A program made the translations under genes and the position numbers. A DNA stretch of 64,000 bases from Bacillus sp. JCM 19041 (GTDB lineage Bacteria > Bacillota > Bacilli > Bacillales > Bacillaceae_D): positions 1 to 64,000 of the forward strand of contig BAXC01000005.1 in the NCBI GenBank assembly GCA_001310375.1, in the 5' to 3' direction. The notes beneath the pieces were generated by a model. That model did no database searches. It was not told where the DNA came from and saw only the letters and a list, made by a program, of their open reading frames with translations. Within the stretch, counting starts at the first letter, position 1. Every line of letters starts with the position of its first letter. Positions 44,666 through 53,605 of the stretch are shown piece after piece.

Positions 44666-45397
44666 ATGGAACAATTAAAGCAACAAGCGTACGATCAAGA
44701 AGAGTTTAGTTTTTCGAAAAAACCAAATATTTTCACGTTTATCGTTAGTCCTGTTAAACAATTTGAGCGAATCAAAGGCGAACCAATTGCGCTCGGACCG
44801 ATGTTTTTGATTCTCGGACTTGTTTTAATTGGCTTAATCATTCCTGCAATTGTTGGACAAGGTGGTCTAGTTGATTTTACTGGAGGTGCGGGAGCTTATG
44901 AAGAAGAATTCTACGCTGAAGATGGCTTTTATTATGAAGAGGAACCTTCCTTTGGAAACGTTAATTTAGAAGGGCTTGCGATTGGATTTGTTAGTGGCAT
45001 TATTGTACTAGCTTTATTTGCCGCTGTGCCACCATTGTTTGCTTTATTATTTATGGCATTCGCTCGGATGCAAAATAATCGCGTTTCTTATGGAAAGCTT
45101 TATTCAATGACGGTCTTCGCTTCATTATCTACTGCAATTGGTTTCCTCTATTTAATGATTATGAATACAATAAATGGAACATACGGTTATGTGTATACAG
45201 CGCCATCTGTTTTTGTTACGCAAGAACACTTATTATACCCATTACTATCTACACTAGAAGTTTCTTCGATTGCCTTTATTGTCCTTATTGTTATTGGACT
45301 AGTGAAAACAGCTAATTTTAATCGATTGCCTGCTATTACAATCGGGGGCGGAATGTTTGCTCTATTCTTTGTTTTGAATGTATTGGGGGGATTTTAA
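44666..45397 (+). CDS. yknW: Yip1-domain membrane protein, YknW-like
   Basis: A 243-residue protein with a soluble N-terminus, then about five hydrophobic segments (45-65, 110-135, 155-175, 195-220, 225-243) and an acidic extracytoplasmic loop. Position ahead of an RND-type adaptor, ABC ATPase and MacB-like permease matches B. subtilis yknWXYZ, which protects against the SdpC toxin; YknW helps assemble the complex. Start ATG with AAAGGGGC upstream. Confidence 0.8.
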   Translation: MEQLKQQAYDQEEFSFSKKPNIFTFIVSPVKQFERIKGEPIALGPMFLILGLVLIGLIIPAIVGQGGLVDFTGGAGAYEEEFYAEDGFYYEEEPSFGNVNLEGLAIGFVSGIIVLALFAAVPPLFALLFMAFARMQNNRVSYGKLYSMTVFASLSTAIGFLYLMIMNTINGTYGYVYTAPSVFVTQEHLLYPLLSTLEVSSIAFIVLIVIGLVKTANFNRLPAITIGGGMFALFFVLNVLGGF

Positions 45398-45398
45398 G

Positions 45399-46731
45399 TT
45401 GAGCATTGTAAAGAAAGGAATTATAGCAGTGGTCATTCTTGGTTCAGTTATTACGTTTACGACGTTTGGTATGTCAAATGCCCATCAAGTGTCTGGTGAA
45501 CCTGAAGGCAATATGGTAGATTTGACGTTTCCTATGTATGAGGATATGAGTACGACTGTGTTGGTTCCTGGGTCACTGGAGCTAGTTGATCGTCAAGTCA
45601 TTAATGAACTTGCAGAGAATGGGGGCTACGAGATTCTTGTTGAAGTTGGTGATGCAGTGGAAGAAGGGACACCGCTCATTCAGTATTCAACAATTGAGGT
45701 TGATTATGAAATTCAAGATGTCCAGCTACAAATCGACCGTAGTAATGCGACGATCTCTAAATATTCTGTTTCTGAAAATGATGTCGCCAAACGGAAAAAT
45801 GGACCAGAGGTAAAACCTACATTTATCACTGATGAAGAAACAGGTGAGGAAATTGAAGTTGATCCTGTTGTGACAGTGGCAGAGTTAGATGCGGAATTAG
45901 CGGAACTTGCTGAATTGAAAAAAAGAAGAAAATTACGAATTAACAAGATTAACGAATCAACTAGAAAGTGTGAAGGAACAAAAGGAACAATTAACAGTAA
46001 AAAGTAAAATTAATGGAACTGTATTGAAGATAAATGAGCAAGGGGGAGCTCATCCGGAAGATGCATATGGTGGAACTGAATCTACTACTTTAATGGAAGT
46101 CGCTGATACATCTAAATTTACTATCACTGGGAATATATCAGAACGCCAGTCTTTAGATGTTGAAGTCGGACACTCGGTCTTCGTCTATTCTGATACATTG
46201 ACAGAAAGCACGTGGAATGGCGAAGTCATTGATGTTTCTTACTTTCCAACTGAAAGCAATGAATGGTATGGAGAATCTTCAGGTTCCCAGTATCCTGTAA
46301 CAATACTTGTTACAGAGGGGGATACAGAAATGTTACGCCCTGGCTACCAAGTTTTTGCAGAAATCCTTACATCGGAACAATCAGGCTTAGCGGTACCAAT
46401 GGAAGCACTAAAATACGATGAGTTTTCTACGTACGTTTTAGTATATGAAGACGGACTAGCTGTCAAACGTGAAGTGGAAATTGGCTTCTCAAATGACTAC
46501 TCTATTGAAATTATTAGTGGTTTAACAGAAGAGGATCAAGTAATCCTTGATTATACGGAAATGATTGAAGAAGGAATGGAAGTTGTCCCATATGATTATG
46601 GGGAGTTCGAAGAGGATTCATTTTATGAGGATGATGAATCAATTTTTGAAGAAGAGCTTGACGAAGGTGAACTTGAAGAAGAGATTGAAAGCGAAGAGGA
46701 AAAGTCTACTGATGAGGGCGAAGAAGTATGA
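45399..46731 (+). CDS. yknX: Efflux membrane-fusion/adaptor protein, YknX-like (frameshifted)
   Basis: MacA-type periplasmic-adaptor analogue, anchored by an N-terminal hydrophobic segment (residues 5-24). Lipoyl-like half (EILVEVGDAVEEG), coiled-coil hairpin (about 105-190), second lipoyl half (KINGTVLKINEQGG) and beta-barrel domain, then a strongly acidic Glu-rich tail. An extra A in an A7 run near 45920 shifts the coiled coil; correction reads LKKEENYELTRLTNQLESV. Start TTG 45399, directly after the yknW stop. About 443 residues. Overlaps yknY by four bases (ATGA). Confidence 0.85.
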
Positions 46732-47400
46732 TTAGGTTCAAACAAGTAACAAAATCATTTCGAATTGGTGTATCTTGGTCGCAAGTATTATCCCCAATTG
46801 ATTTAACGATTGAAAGTGGAAGCTTTATGTCGATTATGGGTCCGTCGGGTTCTGGTAAAACAACGCTAATGAATATTGTTGGTTGCTTGGATCGACCAAC
46901 TACTGGCAATATATATTGGATGATGAACTCATTGGTACACAGAGTGATAGCGAGCTCGCAAAGATACGAAATGAAAAAATCGGATTTGTTTTTCAGCAGT
47001 TTCATCTATTACCGAGACTCTCAGCGTGGAAAAATGTTGAGCTGCCAATGATTTATGCAGGTGTAGCAAAAAGGAGCGAAAACAAAGGGCGTTTCAAGCT
47101 TTAGCGCGTGTGGGCTTAGAAGATCGATTGCATTATAAGCCAGCGTCTTTGTCTGGTGGACAAAAGCAACGTGTAGCGATTGCCCGTGCGATTGTGAACA
47201 ATCCAGCAGTTATTCTTGCAGATGAGCCAACTGGAGCACTTGATTCAAAAACAAGTAATTCAATTATGGAGCTTTTGCGGGAACTGAATGTAGATGGAGC
47301 TACAATTGTGATCATCACACATGAAAAAGAAGTGGCGGAAAAAACGGATCGAACCGTTTACGTCCGTGATGGGAAAATTCAGGAGGCAGCAGCTTCCTGA
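46728..47400 (+). CDS. yknY: ABC transporter ATPase, YknY-like (two frameshifts)
   Basis: MacB/LolD-type ATPase. Walker [11 protein letters not shown]-loop [12 protein letters not shown], signature [14 protein letters not shown], Walker [13 protein letters not shown] and H-loop THEKE. A T is missing near 46915 (NIYLDDELIG restored) and an A near 47075 ([16 protein letters not shown] restored). Corrected length about 225 residues. Powers the YknZ-like permease. Confidence 0.88.
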
Positions 47401-47425
47401 TAAGCTGTTGGAAAGGACAGTCGCT

Positions 47426-48619
47426 GTGAATATCATAGAAAATATAAAGATGGCCTTTAGTTCTATTGCTGCTCAAAAAACAAGGGCGTTTCTAACGACC
47501 CTTGGCATTATCATTGGAGTAGCTGCTGTTATTATGGTTGTAGCGATTGGTCAAGGGGCGGAGCAAAAATTAAAAGAGCAAATTGTTGGAGTTGAAAACA
47601 TTCGTGATGTTCATTTCAATCCATCGGAATTAGATGAGGCAGAGAATCCAAACATCTGGTGGGATTGGAAGTTTACGGAGCAAGATATCGATAGTGTTCA
47701 ATCCTTGCCAAATGTTCAATCCGCAGTTGCATCGTCGAACAATCATACATCAATTATGGCGAATGATGAACAAGTCGATACAGAAATTAATGGGATTAAC
47801 ATGCACTACCTTGATCTTCATGCGTATGAGGCATTAGAAGGAGAACTATTAAAACCAATCGATTTTCTAACAGGGAGTCGCAAAGCTGTTATTACATCAA
47901 TGCTTGCGGAGCGGTTGTTCCCGTATGAATCTGCTGTAGGACAAACCGTAAAAGTAGGAGCTTATCCGATTGATATTATTGGGGTACTTGCTCCGTCTGA
48001 AAGTGTTATTCGCTATGACTATGAACAAATGATGTTGCCTTATGAAACATCGAAACTAATCTTCTTTACTGAGGGATTTGATACGCTAAGTATCCGTTCA
48101 GAGACAGTGGAGGAAGTGGAGATGGCTGTAATGGATGCCATTGACTTATTAAATGCAAACCACGAGACAATCGATGCCTATCAAAGCGAAGATAGAAGTC
48201 AATATATCGAAGCAAATACTACCATTACTAAAACGTTGACTCTTATTATTGGTGGTATTGCAGGTATTTCTCTACTAGTTGGTGGGATTGGTGTTATGAA
48301 TATCATGCTCGTTTCGGTAACAGAGCGGACAAGGGAAATTGGTATACGTAAATCGATGGGAGCTACTAGAGGACAGATCTTATTTCAATTTCTAATCGAG
48401 TCAGTCGTTTTAACAGCTCTTGGAGGAATGATGGGAATATTACTTGGTGCTGGCTTTGTTTATTTAGTTGGTTCTGGTTTTGACCTGGAAGTAAGCCTAT
48501 CCCCTTTGGTTATAGCAATTGCGACAGCATTTTCGCTTGTTGTTGGTATAGTCTTTGGTTTGCTTCCGGCTAACAAAGCGGCGAGACTTGATCCTGTTGA
48601 TTCATTAAGATATGAATAA
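47426..48619 (+). CDS. yknZ: ABC transporter permease, MacB/YknZ-like
   Basis: A 397-residue FtsX/MacB-type permease: one N-terminal transmembrane helix (about 15-40), a large extracytoplasmic MacB-core domain (50-265), and three C-terminal helices, ending in LLPANKAARLDPVDSLRYE, the family C-terminus. GTG 47426 with GGAAAGGAC upstream gives the family start; the frame is open further upstream but that overlaps yknY. Intact. Confidence 0.88.
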   Translation: MNIIENIKMAFSSIAAQKTRAFLTTLGIIIGVAAVIMVVAIGQGAEQKLKEQIVGVENIRDVHFNPSELDEAENPNIWWDWKFTEQDIDSVQSLPNVQSAVASSNNHTSIMANDEQVDTEINGINMHYLDLHAYEALEGELLKPIDFLTGSRKAVITSMLAERLFPYESAVGQTVKVGAYPIDIIGVLAPSESVIRYDYEQMMLPYETSKLIFFTEGFDTLSIRSETVEEVEMAVMDAIDLLNANHETIDAYQSEDRSQYIEANTTITKTLTLIIGGIAGISLLVGGIGVMNIMLVSVTERTREIGIRKSMGATRGQILFQFLIESVVLTALGGMMGILLGAGFVYLVGSGFDLEVSLSPLVIAIATAFSLVVGIVFGLLPANKAARLDPVDSLRYE

Positions 48620-48631
48620 CGCTATTGAACG

Positions 48632-48660
48632 TTGACAGAAGTAAATGTACATGGTAAGAT
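48632..48660 (+). promoter_or_regulatory. Sigma-A promoter of infC-rpmI-rplT
   Basis: Perfect -35 TTGACA, 17-base spacer, TAAGAT. Lies 13 bases after the yknZ stop. Confidence 0.85.
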
Positions 48661-48689
48661 ACTCTTTGTGTTAGTCAAATAAAGCAAGA

Positions 48690-48800
48690 AGAAGCACCCG
48701 CTTCTCACCTGTTCGACATTGGTTGCCAGGTTAGAAATCGTCAGTTATAAACATACTGATTAAATGTGGGTGCAATGCGTCCGCATTTTTTTACGTTTAG
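48690..48800 (+). promoter_or_regulatory. L20-type leader (autoregulatory attenuator) of infC operon
   Basis: The leader has GAAGCACCCGCTTCTCACC at its 5' side (48690-48708), a later GTGGGTGC (48766-48773) that can pair with GCACCC, and a terminator hairpin AATGCG-TCC-GCATT with T7 (48774-48792). This arrangement is that of the L20 leader, where excess ribosomal protein L20 promotes termination before infC. Confidence 0.75.
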
Positions 48801-48853
48801 ACGTTTGATAATTGCTTTAGCTGCATCACAAAATCCACTGGAGGTGGCTCATT

Positions 48854-49368
48854 ATTAGCAAGGACATGTTGGTCAATGAAGGGATTCGAGCTCGGGAAGT
48901 ACGTCTGGTTGGCGCCAATGGCGATCAAATTGGCGTGAAGTCAAAGCATGAAGCACTGGAAATGGCACAAAAAGTAAATCTTGACCTTGTTTGCGTGGCG
49001 CCAAATGCAAAACCGCCTGTCTGCCGCATCATGGATTACGGAAAATACCGCTATGAGCAGCAGAAAAAAGAAAAAGAAGCGCGTAAAAATCAGAAAGTCA
49101 TTACAATCAAAGAAGTTCGCTTGAGTCCAACGATTGAAGATAATGACTTTAATACGAAGCTACGCAACGCTCGTAAATTTCTTGAAAAAGGCGATAAGGT
49201 TAAAGCATCGATTCGATTCCGTGGTCGTGCGATTACGCACTCCCAAATTGGGCGTGACGTACTTGAACGTCTCGCGAAAGAATGCGAGGACATTGCTACC
49301 ATTGAGCTCGCCCGAAAATGGAAGGTCGCAGCATGTTTCTCGTTATGGCACCTAAAGCCGAGAAATAA
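48854..49368 (+). CDS. infC: Translation initiation factor IF-3 (ATT start, frameshifted near end)
   Basis: Binds the 30S subunit and checks initiator pairing. The start is the non-canonical ATT at 48854, eight bases after GGAGGTGGC, giving the family N-terminus [19 protein letters not shown]; later ATG 48866 would trim conserved residues. [19 protein letters not shown] and [11 protein letters not shown] are family marks. One base is missing near 49309; correction continues [22 protein letters not shown] to a stop at 49368 (cited in part). About 171 residues. ATT allows IF3 to repress its own translation. Confidence 0.93.
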
Positions 49369-49399
49369 GTGCAGGAACTAGTTAAAGGAGGACGTCGTT

Positions 49400-49603
49400 A
49401 TGCCTAAAATGAAAACTCACCGCGGCGCTGCAAAGCGTTTCAAGAAAACAGGAACTGGCAAGTTAAAGCGTTCGCATGCTTTCACAAGCCACATGTTCCG
49501 CAATAAGTCGCAAAAACAAAAGCGTAAGCTTCGTAAGTCGGCTATTGTTCATTCCGGAGACTTCAAACGCATTGGTCAAATGCTGACATACAAGAAAAAA
49601 TAA
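49400..49603 (+). CDS. rpmI: 50S ribosomal protein L35
   Basis: A 67-residue basic protein with the L35 pattern [18 protein letters not shown] and [20 protein letters not shown] precedes ATG 49400. Second gene of the infC operon. Intact. Confidence 0.97.
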   Translation: MPKMKTHRGAAKRFKKTGTGKLKRSHAFTSHMFRNKSQKQKRKLRKSAIVHSGDFKRIGQMLTYKKK

Positions 49604-49635
49604 ACTGTTCGGACAGATAGAAGGAGGGATTTGCG

Positions 49636-49995
49636 ATGCCAAGAGTAAAAGGCGGTTATGTCGCTCGTCGTCGTCGTAAAAAGGTTTTAAAACTAGCAAA
49701 AGGGTATTACGGTTCAAAGCATACGCTATTTAAATCAGCGCAAGGTCAGGTTATGAAATCCTTGCAATATGCATACCGTGATCGTCGCCAGAAAAAACGT
49801 GATTTCCGTAAGCTTTGGATTACACGTATTAATGCAGCTGCCCGTATCAACGGACTATCTTATAGCCGTTTAATGCATGGTTTGAAACTTGCAGAAATTA
49901 ATGTAAACCGTAAGATGCTTGCTGATCTTGCAGTGAATGATGAAAAAGCATTTGCTCAGCTTGCTGAACAAGCGAAGTCAAGCTTAAAAAATTAA
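49636..49995 (+). CDS. rplT: 50S ribosomal protein L20
   Basis: A 119-residue basic protein with the L20 pattern [19 protein letters not shown] and [19 protein letters not shown]. Also the repressor of its own operon through the upstream leader. AAGGAGGG upstream. Intact. Confidence 0.97.
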   Translation: MPRVKGGYVARRRRKKVLKLAKGYYGSKHTLFKSAQGQVMKSLQYAYRDRRQKKRDFRKLWITRINAAARINGLSYSRLMHGLKLAEINVNRKMLADLAVNDEKAFAQLAEQAKSSLKN

Positions 49996-50007
49996 TGTCA
50001 AAAGAAA

Positions 50008-50036
50008 AGGTGCAGTCATCAGGCTGCACTTTTTTT
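50008..50036 (+). terminator. Terminator of infC-rpmI-rplT
   Basis: GTGCAG / CTGCAC stem with an 8-base loop, flanked by AAAAG and T8. Confidence 0.8.
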
Positions 50037-50057
50037 CTTGCAAAGATGGGGTAGCAA

Positions 50058-50315
50058 ATGTGGATTTATTTTGGTATCATCACGATAGTTGGTTTTATTG
50101 TGATGGGTGTCGATAAAACCCGTGCCAGAACGCAAGCTCGCCGAATTTCTGAACGGAACTTATGGTTGATAGGGATAGTTGGCGGCAGTTTAGGTGTATA
50201 TATGGGCATGTACACGTTTCGACACAAAACGTTAAAACGTTCTTTTTCAATAGGTATACCCATCCTGATTTGTATTCAGGTTGCTCTAGGGTTGTTCATC
50301 TGTGACGCACTTTAG
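50058..50315 (+). CDS. ysdA: DUF1294 family membrane protein YsdA
   Basis: An 85-residue protein with three hydrophobic segments and the DUF1294 signature MGVDKTRAR-x-ARRISERNLW and TFRHKTLKRSF. B. subtilis ysdA follows rplT in the same way. Function unknown. Confidence 0.9.
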   Translation: MWIYFGIITIVGFIVMGVDKTRARTQARRISERNLWLIGIVGGSLGVYMGMYTFRHKTLKRSFSIGIPILICIQVALGLFICDAL

Positions 50316-50344
50316 CATATGTATAGACAAAGGAGGCTGTTGTA

Positions 50345-50916
50345 ATGGAGGATCTATTAAATCGATCGCTTGAAGTTATAGAATCAGCTGGCTGGTATGC
50401 TCCTGCATTATTCATTCTTTTGCATGTATTACGGCCTTTTTTGTTTCTACCGGTTGTGCTAGTATGCGTCGCAGGCGGGTACGTATTTGGTCCTTTCTAT
50501 GGAGCAGTTTACTCCTATTTAGGGTTAATGGGTGTTAGCATTAGCTTTATTGGTTAATAGGGATGTTGCCTAAATTTCATATGAAGCTAACCCGATTAAA
50601 AGATAAAATGATCGGTGGACGTGAACGAATAAATATATGGCAGCTACTTGTTTTTCGCATTATGCCGTTTATGCACTTCCATGCTTTATCGTTTTATGTC
50701 ATGGAGGAGACGCAGCACTATAAGCAATACGTGAAAAAATCAGCTATTATTAATAGTTCCCCTGCAATTGTTTATACGGCATTTGGTGGGCTAATTCATG
50801 AACTACCTTTGTCTGGAGTCCTTCTAATGGCAGGTGTTTTACTTTTATTAGTTTTTTTAATGCGGTCGAAGCACGAGAATGGGTCGACGTTTCAATCGAA
50901 TGAGAAATTCTTGTAA
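50345..50916 (+). CDS. TVP38/TMEM64 (VTT-domain) family membrane protein (frameshifted)
   Basis: DedA-superfamily membrane protein, possibly in lipid handling. The first frame has two hydrophobic segments with VLRPFLFLPVVLVCVAGGYV and GPFYGAVYSYLG; the second has MKLTRLKDKMIGGRE and LLVFRIMPFMHFHALS. A missing T near 50546 joins them (SISFYWLIGMLPKFHMK). Corrected length about 190 residues. ATG 50345 after AAAGGAGG. Confidence 0.8.
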
Positions 50917-50921
50917 TGCCT

Positions 50922-50950
50922 CTTGCTTCAAGAAGCAAGGGGTTTATTAT
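50922..50950 (+). terminator. Terminator after the VTT-domain gene
   Basis: CTTGCTTC-AA-GAAGCAAG with flanking CC/GG pairs; tail is only moderately T-rich. Confidence 0.6.
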
Positions 50951-51015
50951 TTTCGTAGAAAAATAAATGCTTAGATACTTGTTTTAATCATACTTAATTA
51001 TTAGAAATTTTTCAA

Positions 51016-51044
51016 TTGACAATATGATAGCGTTTACATAAAAT
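51016..51044 (+). promoter_or_regulatory. Sigma-A promoter with cre inside the spacer
   Basis: TTGACA, 17-base spacer, TAAAAT. ATGATAGCGTTTACA (51024-51038) fills most of the spacer and matches the cre consensus at all fixed positions but one (A to T). CcpA bound there would exclude RNA polymerase, so glucose should repress the permease operon. Confidence 0.75.
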
Positions 51045-51120
51045 TGGTTTAATCCTATCTGGTTTTAGATTAGGGTTTTAAATTACTTACATGCGTTAAG
51101 GGAATTAAAAGGAGGCTGCC

Positions 51121-51461
51121 ATGAAAAGAAAACAGACAAAACATGAAAGTCATTTTGAAAGGATCGAAAAAAGCCGGTCATTTAGGCAGCTAATGAAAGA
51201 AAAGAAAGCCTTTTTTGTACCATCTATAATCTTTTTTATGCTTTTTTATTTTTCATTGCCTGTGTTAGCTGTATACACAACCATACTTGAAGGGAAGGTT
51301 TTAGGCGAAATAACGTGGGCTTGGGTTCTGGCGGTCGCTCAATTCATAATGACTTGGACTTTCTGTATTATTTATGTAAAAAAGCCTCTCATTTTGATAA
51401 GTTAGCAGATGAAGTAATCCAAGAGAACAGTACACCGGAGAAAGAAGGTACAGGACTATGA
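51121..51461 (+). CDS. DUF485 family membrane protein (frameshifted)
   Basis: Small two-helix membrane protein of the YjcH/YwcB group that accompanies ActP-type permeases. Residues 33-55 and 68-88 are hydrophobic, with the family motif [15 protein letters not shown] ahead. A missing A near 51383 truncates the C-terminus; correction gives [15 protein letters not shown] and a stop at 51459-51461 that overlaps the permease ATG. About 113 residues. Confidence 0.85.
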
Positions 51462-52982
51462 ATGCTGCAGTTATTACATTATTCTTAGCAATTGTCGCAT
51501 TAACTCTCATCATAACTTATTTTGCAGCCAAACGAACAAAAACCGCGAGTGAATTTTATACAGCGGGTGGAGGGCTGACCGGTTGGCAGAATGGATTGGC
51601 AATTGCTGGTGATTACTTATCGGCGGCTTCATTCCTAGGTATAGCGGGTGCAATCGCATTGTTTGGATTTGATGGGTTCTTTTACAGCATTGGGTATCTA
51701 GTTGCGTATCTTGTTGTCATGTTTGTGGTAGCGGAGCCTCTTCGAAACCTTGGGAAATATACTTTGGCAGACATGATCCATTCTCGTTTTGATGCTAGGA
51801 AGGTACGAGGTGTTGCTGCTGGAAGTACAATAACAATTGTTATTTTTATATGATTGCACAATTAGTTGGCGCTGGTGCATTGATTCAGCTATTATTCGAT
51901 ATTCCTTATAATTATGCTGTTTTATTAGTAGGCGTTATGATGACAACATACGTGTTGTTTGGAGGAATGACAGCCACAAGTTGGGTGCAAATCATTAAAG
52001 CCGCATTATTAATGATTGCAACTGTCGTCATATCGATTATGGTTTTATGGCAATTCAACTTTAATATTGTCGAAATGTTCGCATCAGTGGGGGCGTCGCA
52101 GGAGCCAGGCTTTTTAAATCCAGGTGGTCAAGGCAGAGCGCCACTCGATTCAATTTCTCTAATGCTTGCACTTGTTCTTGGAACAGCGGGCTTGCCACAT
52201 ATTCTGATGCGTTTCTTTACTGTTCGGGATGCAAAAACGGCTAGGAGTTCGGTAGTTACTGCAACGTGGATTGTTGGTATTTTCTACATCTTAACGATTT
52301 TTCTTGGTTTTGGTGCCGCGGCATTTGTAGGTTCAGCGGATATCATTGCTGCAAACCGGCTGGGAACATGGCAGCGCCGCTCTTGGCTGAACGTCTTGGT
52401 GGAGAATTGTTTATGTCCTTTGTTGCTGCTGTTGCATTTGCAACGATTTTAGCTGTTGTTGCAGGTCTTGTGTTATCAGGGGCTTCAGCTTTTGCTCATG
52501 ATGTGTACGGTCAAATTATTAAAAAAGGGAAAGCGACTGAGAAACAGCAAGTGGTAGCTGCTAGACTCGCTTCAGTGTCTGTTGCGGCGCTTTCAATCGT
52601 CCTTGCATTATTTGCCCAAAATATGAATGTCGCTTTCCTAGTTGCACTTGCTTTCTGTGTCGCAGCTAGTGCAAACTTACCTGTAATTGTTTATACAATC
52701 TATTGGAAACGATTTAACACAGCAGGAGCGATAAGTGCCATGTTATCTGGATTATTATCGGCATTGATTTTAGTGGCTATCAGTCCAAATGTAATTAAAC
52801 CTGATGGGTCTGCTTTCATTACTGGAGATCCATTAATTGATTTAACGAACCCAGCCATCATCTCCGTGCCAATCGGTTTCTTAGGCGGAGTGATTGGAAC
52901 TCTTCTATCAAACAAGCGTGACGACGCTAAATATGCGGAAGTAAAGGTACGGGCAAATACAGGCTATAAAGAAGCAAAGTAA
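51458..52982 (+). CDS. ActP-like sodium/solute (acetate) symporter (two frameshifts)
   Basis: Sodium:solute symporter family protein of about 508 residues with 13 predicted helices. [37 protein letters not shown] and [18 protein letters not shown] but [13 protein letters not shown] are typical of ActP/YwcA permeases (short runs cited). A T is missing near 51847 ([14 protein letters not shown] restored) and a C near 52358 ([19 protein letters not shown] restored). With the DUF485 gene it forms the usual acetate or short-chain monocarboxylate uptake pair. The cre-containing promoter upstream supports a carbon-scavenging role. Confidence 0.9.
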
Positions 52983-53014
52983 AAAACCATCGCCCTTAAG
53001 GGCGATGGTTTTTC
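52983..53014. terminator. Bidirectional terminator
   Basis: AAAAACCATCGCCC / GGGCGATGGTTTTT with a TTAA loop, between convergent permease and ysdB genes. Confidence 0.85.
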
Positions 53015-53038
53015 AGATAAAGCCTTGTTTCAGTATTA

Positions 53039-53437
53039 TTATTCAGTAGGTTGTTTTGTTTGTTTTAGAAAATCTTTGATTGGTGAATTCCACTGAATAG
53101 AAGCGTCAGGATAACGAAGATGTACTTCTTCTTCAATGAAATGAAAGTCTTCATATTTCAATCCGCGAAGATTATCCTTGTCCGCTTTAATGTAGATTCG
53201 GACGACTTCAAAGGAGTCAGAAGTTGCTTCTAGATATTTTTCTCCTTCAAACATAGTGCCTTTATACGTGAGTTGGAAATTTTTTCGAACATTTTTTTCG
53301 TCATCCCAAAAAAAGAATTGTCCATTCTTCTGTGCGTTCTGAATTTTTCTTTCAGGATGAAGTGTATATTTAATTAGACTGTACACAATGACGATGAAAG
53401 CAGCAATAATGAGCAGCCTGAACATAAGCACGAGCAA
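53039..53437 (-). CDS. ysdB: YsdB-like protein
   Basis: A 132-residue protein with an N-terminal transmembrane helix (about 4-24) and a soluble domain with NVRKNFQLTYKGTMFEGEKYLE, SFEVVRIYI and RYPDASIQWNSPIKDFL, matching B. subtilis YsdB, a sigma-W regulon member of unknown function. TTG 53437 is preceded by AAAGGAG. A sigma-W-type promoter lies upstream. Confidence 0.88.
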   Translation of the reverse strand: MLVLMFRLLIIAAFIVIVYSLIKYTLHPERKIQNAQKNGQFFFWDDEKNVRKNFQLTYKGTMFEGEKYLEATSDSFEVVRIYIKADKDNLRGLKYEDFHFIEEEVHLRYPDASIQWNSPIKDFLKQTKQPTE

Positions 53438-53476
53438 CGCAAGGACTCCTTTCTGTGAAAATAGTTATATAGACTA

Positions 53477-53503
53477 TACGAAGTGTAAAAAGCAAAGGTT
53501 TCA
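53477..53503 (-). promoter_or_regulatory. Sigma-W-type (ECF) promoter of ysdB
   Basis: On the minus strand TGAAAC, 17-base spacer, CGTA followed by TAG, the sigma-W consensus. It lies about 40 bases before ysdB, which is sigma-W controlled in B. subtilis. Confidence 0.75.
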
Positions 53504-53546
53504 TTAATAGTTATAAAACTTCCCTAAAAATTTGTCCAGTAAACGT

Positions 53547-53575
53547 TTGTTGCAATGAGTGATTTTCGTTATACT
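53547..53575 (+). promoter_or_regulatory. Sigma-A promoter of ysdC
   Basis: TTGTTG, 17-base spacer, TATACT, 30 bases before the ysdC start. Divergent from the ysdB promoter. Confidence 0.5.
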
Positions 53576-53605
53576 AGGAAATAATGAAGTGAAGGAGTGA
53601 CCTAA

